Positions 62,628 to 64,000 of a stretch of 64,000 nt of DNA are shown here, piece after piece; positions within the stretch are counted from its first letter, which is position 1; every line of letters starts with the position of its first letter. Location: contig CAZFFP010000004.1 in the NCBI GenBank assembly GCA_964518215.1, positions 26,811-90,810 of the forward strand, written 5' to 3'. This DNA is from CAYSGX01 sp964518215. Lineage in GTDB: Bacteria; Bacteroidota; Bacteroidia; Chitinophagales; CAIOSU01. A program made the position numbers and the translations under genes. The notes beneath the pieces were generated by a model. That model did no database searches and had not been told where the DNA came from. It saw only the letters and a program-made list of their open reading frames with translations.

Positions 62628-63821
62628 ATGCCACAACTCATTTTATTCGATACCATCGCGCTCAGAAAACGGCTGCTTCCCTTCACGTTCACCCGTCCGG
62701 TGGCAGACATACGCATAGGCATCACCACTATTCGCGAAAAATGGGAAACACGATTCAAATGCGCTTCAGGAACCATTACCGAAAAGTATCTCGGTGAAAA
62801 ATTCCCTGCTCAATTTTCAGACGACAATATTCTTGTGAATGGCGGATGCCTGCCCGATGATGCGCTCATGCAGGCTGTTGAATCTTTACAACAAGGTGAA
62901 GCGCTCTATTGGAAAGATATTCCTTTGGCATTTCGCTGCACTCAATTCGATGTGCCCGATACCGACCATCTGCCCGAAATTTCCGAACAGAAAAAAAAGT
63001 ATCAGGACCATGAGCCTTTTCTGCTCAAAAACGTGTGGGATATTTTTCAACACAACGAAAGAGCATTTATTCAAGATTTTGAGAGCATTACTGCCGGAAA
63101 AACTTCTGCGCCCGTTGATGCTTCTAACACGATTATTGGCAACGGAAAAATTTTTATCGAAGCCGGAGCCAAAGTTTTCGGCTCGGTTTTCAATACTTCA
63201 ACAGGCGCTATATATATAGGCAAAGATGCCGAAGTGATGGAAGGCTGCATGGTGCGCGGACCAATGGCATTGTGCGAACATGCAACCTTGAAAATGGGCA
63301 CGAAGATATACGGAGCCACCACCATCGGTCCATACTCAAAAGTGGGGGGCGAAGTGAACAATTCTGTAATATTCGGATACAGCAACAAAGCGCACGATGG
63401 CTTTCTGGGCAATTCGGTGTTGGGCGAATGGTGCAATCTCGGAGCCGACAGCAACAACAGCAATTTGAAAAACAATTATTCTGAAGTGAAATTGTGGAAC
63501 TATTCCAAAGAAAAATTCTTAGCTACCGGATTACAGTTTTGCGGACTGTTTATGGGCGACCACTCCAAGTGTGGCATCAACACCATGTTCAATACCGGAA
63601 CGGTGGTGGGTGTGTCGGCAAATATTTTCGGAAGCGGTTACCCGCGCAATTTCATCCCTTCGTTTTCGTGGGGTGGCGCACAGGGCATGAGCGCTTTTCG
63701 CATAGAACAGGCTTTTGAACTTGCCGAAGTTGTAATGCAGCGCAGAAACAAAATTTTCACCGAAGCCGACCGCGATATTTTCAAACATATTTATGAGTTG
63801 GAAGAAAAGTTTAACAAATAA
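62628..63821 (+). CDS. GlmU-like putative sugar nucleotidyltransferase
   Basis: 397 residues of the GlmU-like family of Bacteroidota. The N-terminal domain (about 1-150) starts LILFDTIALRKRLLPFTFTRPVADIRIG, which stands in place of the nucleotide-binding loop of true GlmU. The second part is a left-handed beta-helix (about 165-330) with hexapeptide repeats (IIGNGKIFIEAGAKVFG, GTKIYGATTIGPYSKVG, GEVNNSVIFGYSNKAHDGFLGNSVLG). The end has IPSFSWGGAQGM and a helical tail. Nucleotidyl or acyl transfer to a sugar phosphate is implied; the substrate is unknown. The start is the ATG at 62628. Confidence 0.88.
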   Translation: MPQLILFDTIALRKRLLPFTFTRPVADIRIGITTIREKWETRFKCASGTITEKYLGEKFPAQFSDDNILVNGGCLPDDALMQAVESLQQGEALYWKDIPLAFRCTQFDVPDTDHLPEISEQKKKYQDHEPFLLKNVWDIFQHNERAFIQDFESITAGKTSAPVDASNTIIGNGKIFIEAGAKVFGSVFNTSTGAIYIGKDAEVMEGCMVRGPMALCEHATLKMGTKIYGATTIGPYSKVGGEVNNSVIFGYSNKAHDGFLGNSVLGEWCNLGADSNNSNLKNNYSEVKLWNYSKEKFLATGLQFCGLFMGDHSKCGINTMFNTGTVVGVSANIFGSGYPRNFIPSFSWGGAQGMSAFRIEQAFELAEVVMQRRNKIFTEADRDIFKHIYELEEKFNK

Positions 63822-63974
63822 TGGTTTTGATTTCTGAATGCTTAGGGCTGATTTCTGAATTGAAAGGGGCAGTTAAAAATTAGAAGCGGGAGTGCGGAAG
63901 CCAAGTGCTCAACAGGTGGATGTCCATTTGAAGTCATAAATTATGCTGAATATCCGTAATTACTCATAATTGTG

Positions 63975-64000
63975 TATATTTGCTTAAAAATCAAGGAGAT
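63975..64000 (+). promoter_or_regulatory. Promoter-like element at the window edge
   Basis: TATATTTG (63975-63982) fits TAnnTTTG, and CAAGGAGAT follows at the last bases, a rare Shine-Dalgarno-like site in this window. They presumably serve a gene that starts just beyond base 64000. No -33 TTG is seen. Confidence 0.35.

Overview
The window looks like a chromosomal segment of a Bacteroidota bacterium, most likely a T9SS-bearing free-living lineage near Chitinophagales, Saprospirales or Flavobacteriales; I cannot place it more finely without a search. The evidence is a set of type IX secretion genes (porU, porV, a porP/sprF family gene, gldJ), five secreted proteins with a C-terminal T9SS sorting tail, promoters of the Bacteroidota type (TTG, about 19 bp, TAnnTTTG), a bacillithiol gene (bshA), AT-rich spacers and almost no Shine-Dalgarno sequences. 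Two runs of exactly 100 N show that this is a draft scaffold. I see no prophage, transposase, CRISPR array or rRNA.

Layout. 1-9.7 kb: a partial ABC exporter, a YhcG-type nuclease, truA, a GNAT-nitrilase fusion, a ZIP metal transporter with a palindromic operator, lipB, an SDR, DoxX, a gene-poor stretch with inverted repeats, gcvT and a T9SS cargo protein. 9.8-21.4 kb: SGNH hydrolase, DUF2007-cdsA, bshA, an LVIVD-type cargo protein overlapping a KtrA-like RCK protein, a Crp/Fnr regulator, a tandem Usp, guaA and a periplasmic-binding-protein-like gene. 21.4-31.4 kb: a structured intergenic repeat, then porU-porV divergent from porP/sprF-gldJ-murF. 31.5-41 kb: a SprB-repeat cargo protein, an enoyl-CoA hydratase, hutG, a thioredoxin-like protein, murI, OmpH, an FtsE-like ATPase and a polysaccharide flippase. 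41-49 kb: TlpA, TauE/SafE, a presumptive light-responsive carotenoid set (CarH-like MerR protein, ECF sigma factor, CrtI), serS, tig and tRNA-Leu(UAG). 49-59 kb: a giant repeat cargo protein interrupted by an assembly gap, an M43 metalloprotease and an M61 peptidase. 59-64 kb: a sulfide/persulfide operon (CstB-like three-domain protein, rhodanese, two YeeE/YedE halves) and a GlmU-like protein.

How the genes work together. PorU cuts the sorting tail from cargo and PorV shuttles cargo to it, so the five tail-bearing proteins here are plausible clients of the machinery encoded in the same window. BshA makes a precursor of bacillithiol, the thiol whose persulfide is the substrate of CstB in Firmicutes, which links it with the sulfur operon. 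The best regulatory signal is in front of the ECF sigma gene: five TGTTTA/TAAACA hexamers lie in the spacer, one of them between the -33 and -7 elements, and the next gene upstream encodes a protein with the Wx9EH motif of B12-based photoreceptors. This reads as a compact light switch for carotenoid synthesis.

Both N runs are placeholders. The repeat register shows that the gap at 50836 is really 50 bp plus a multiple of 153 bp, and 50 bp exactly restores a 1701-codon frame. The murF gap is probably about 225 bp.
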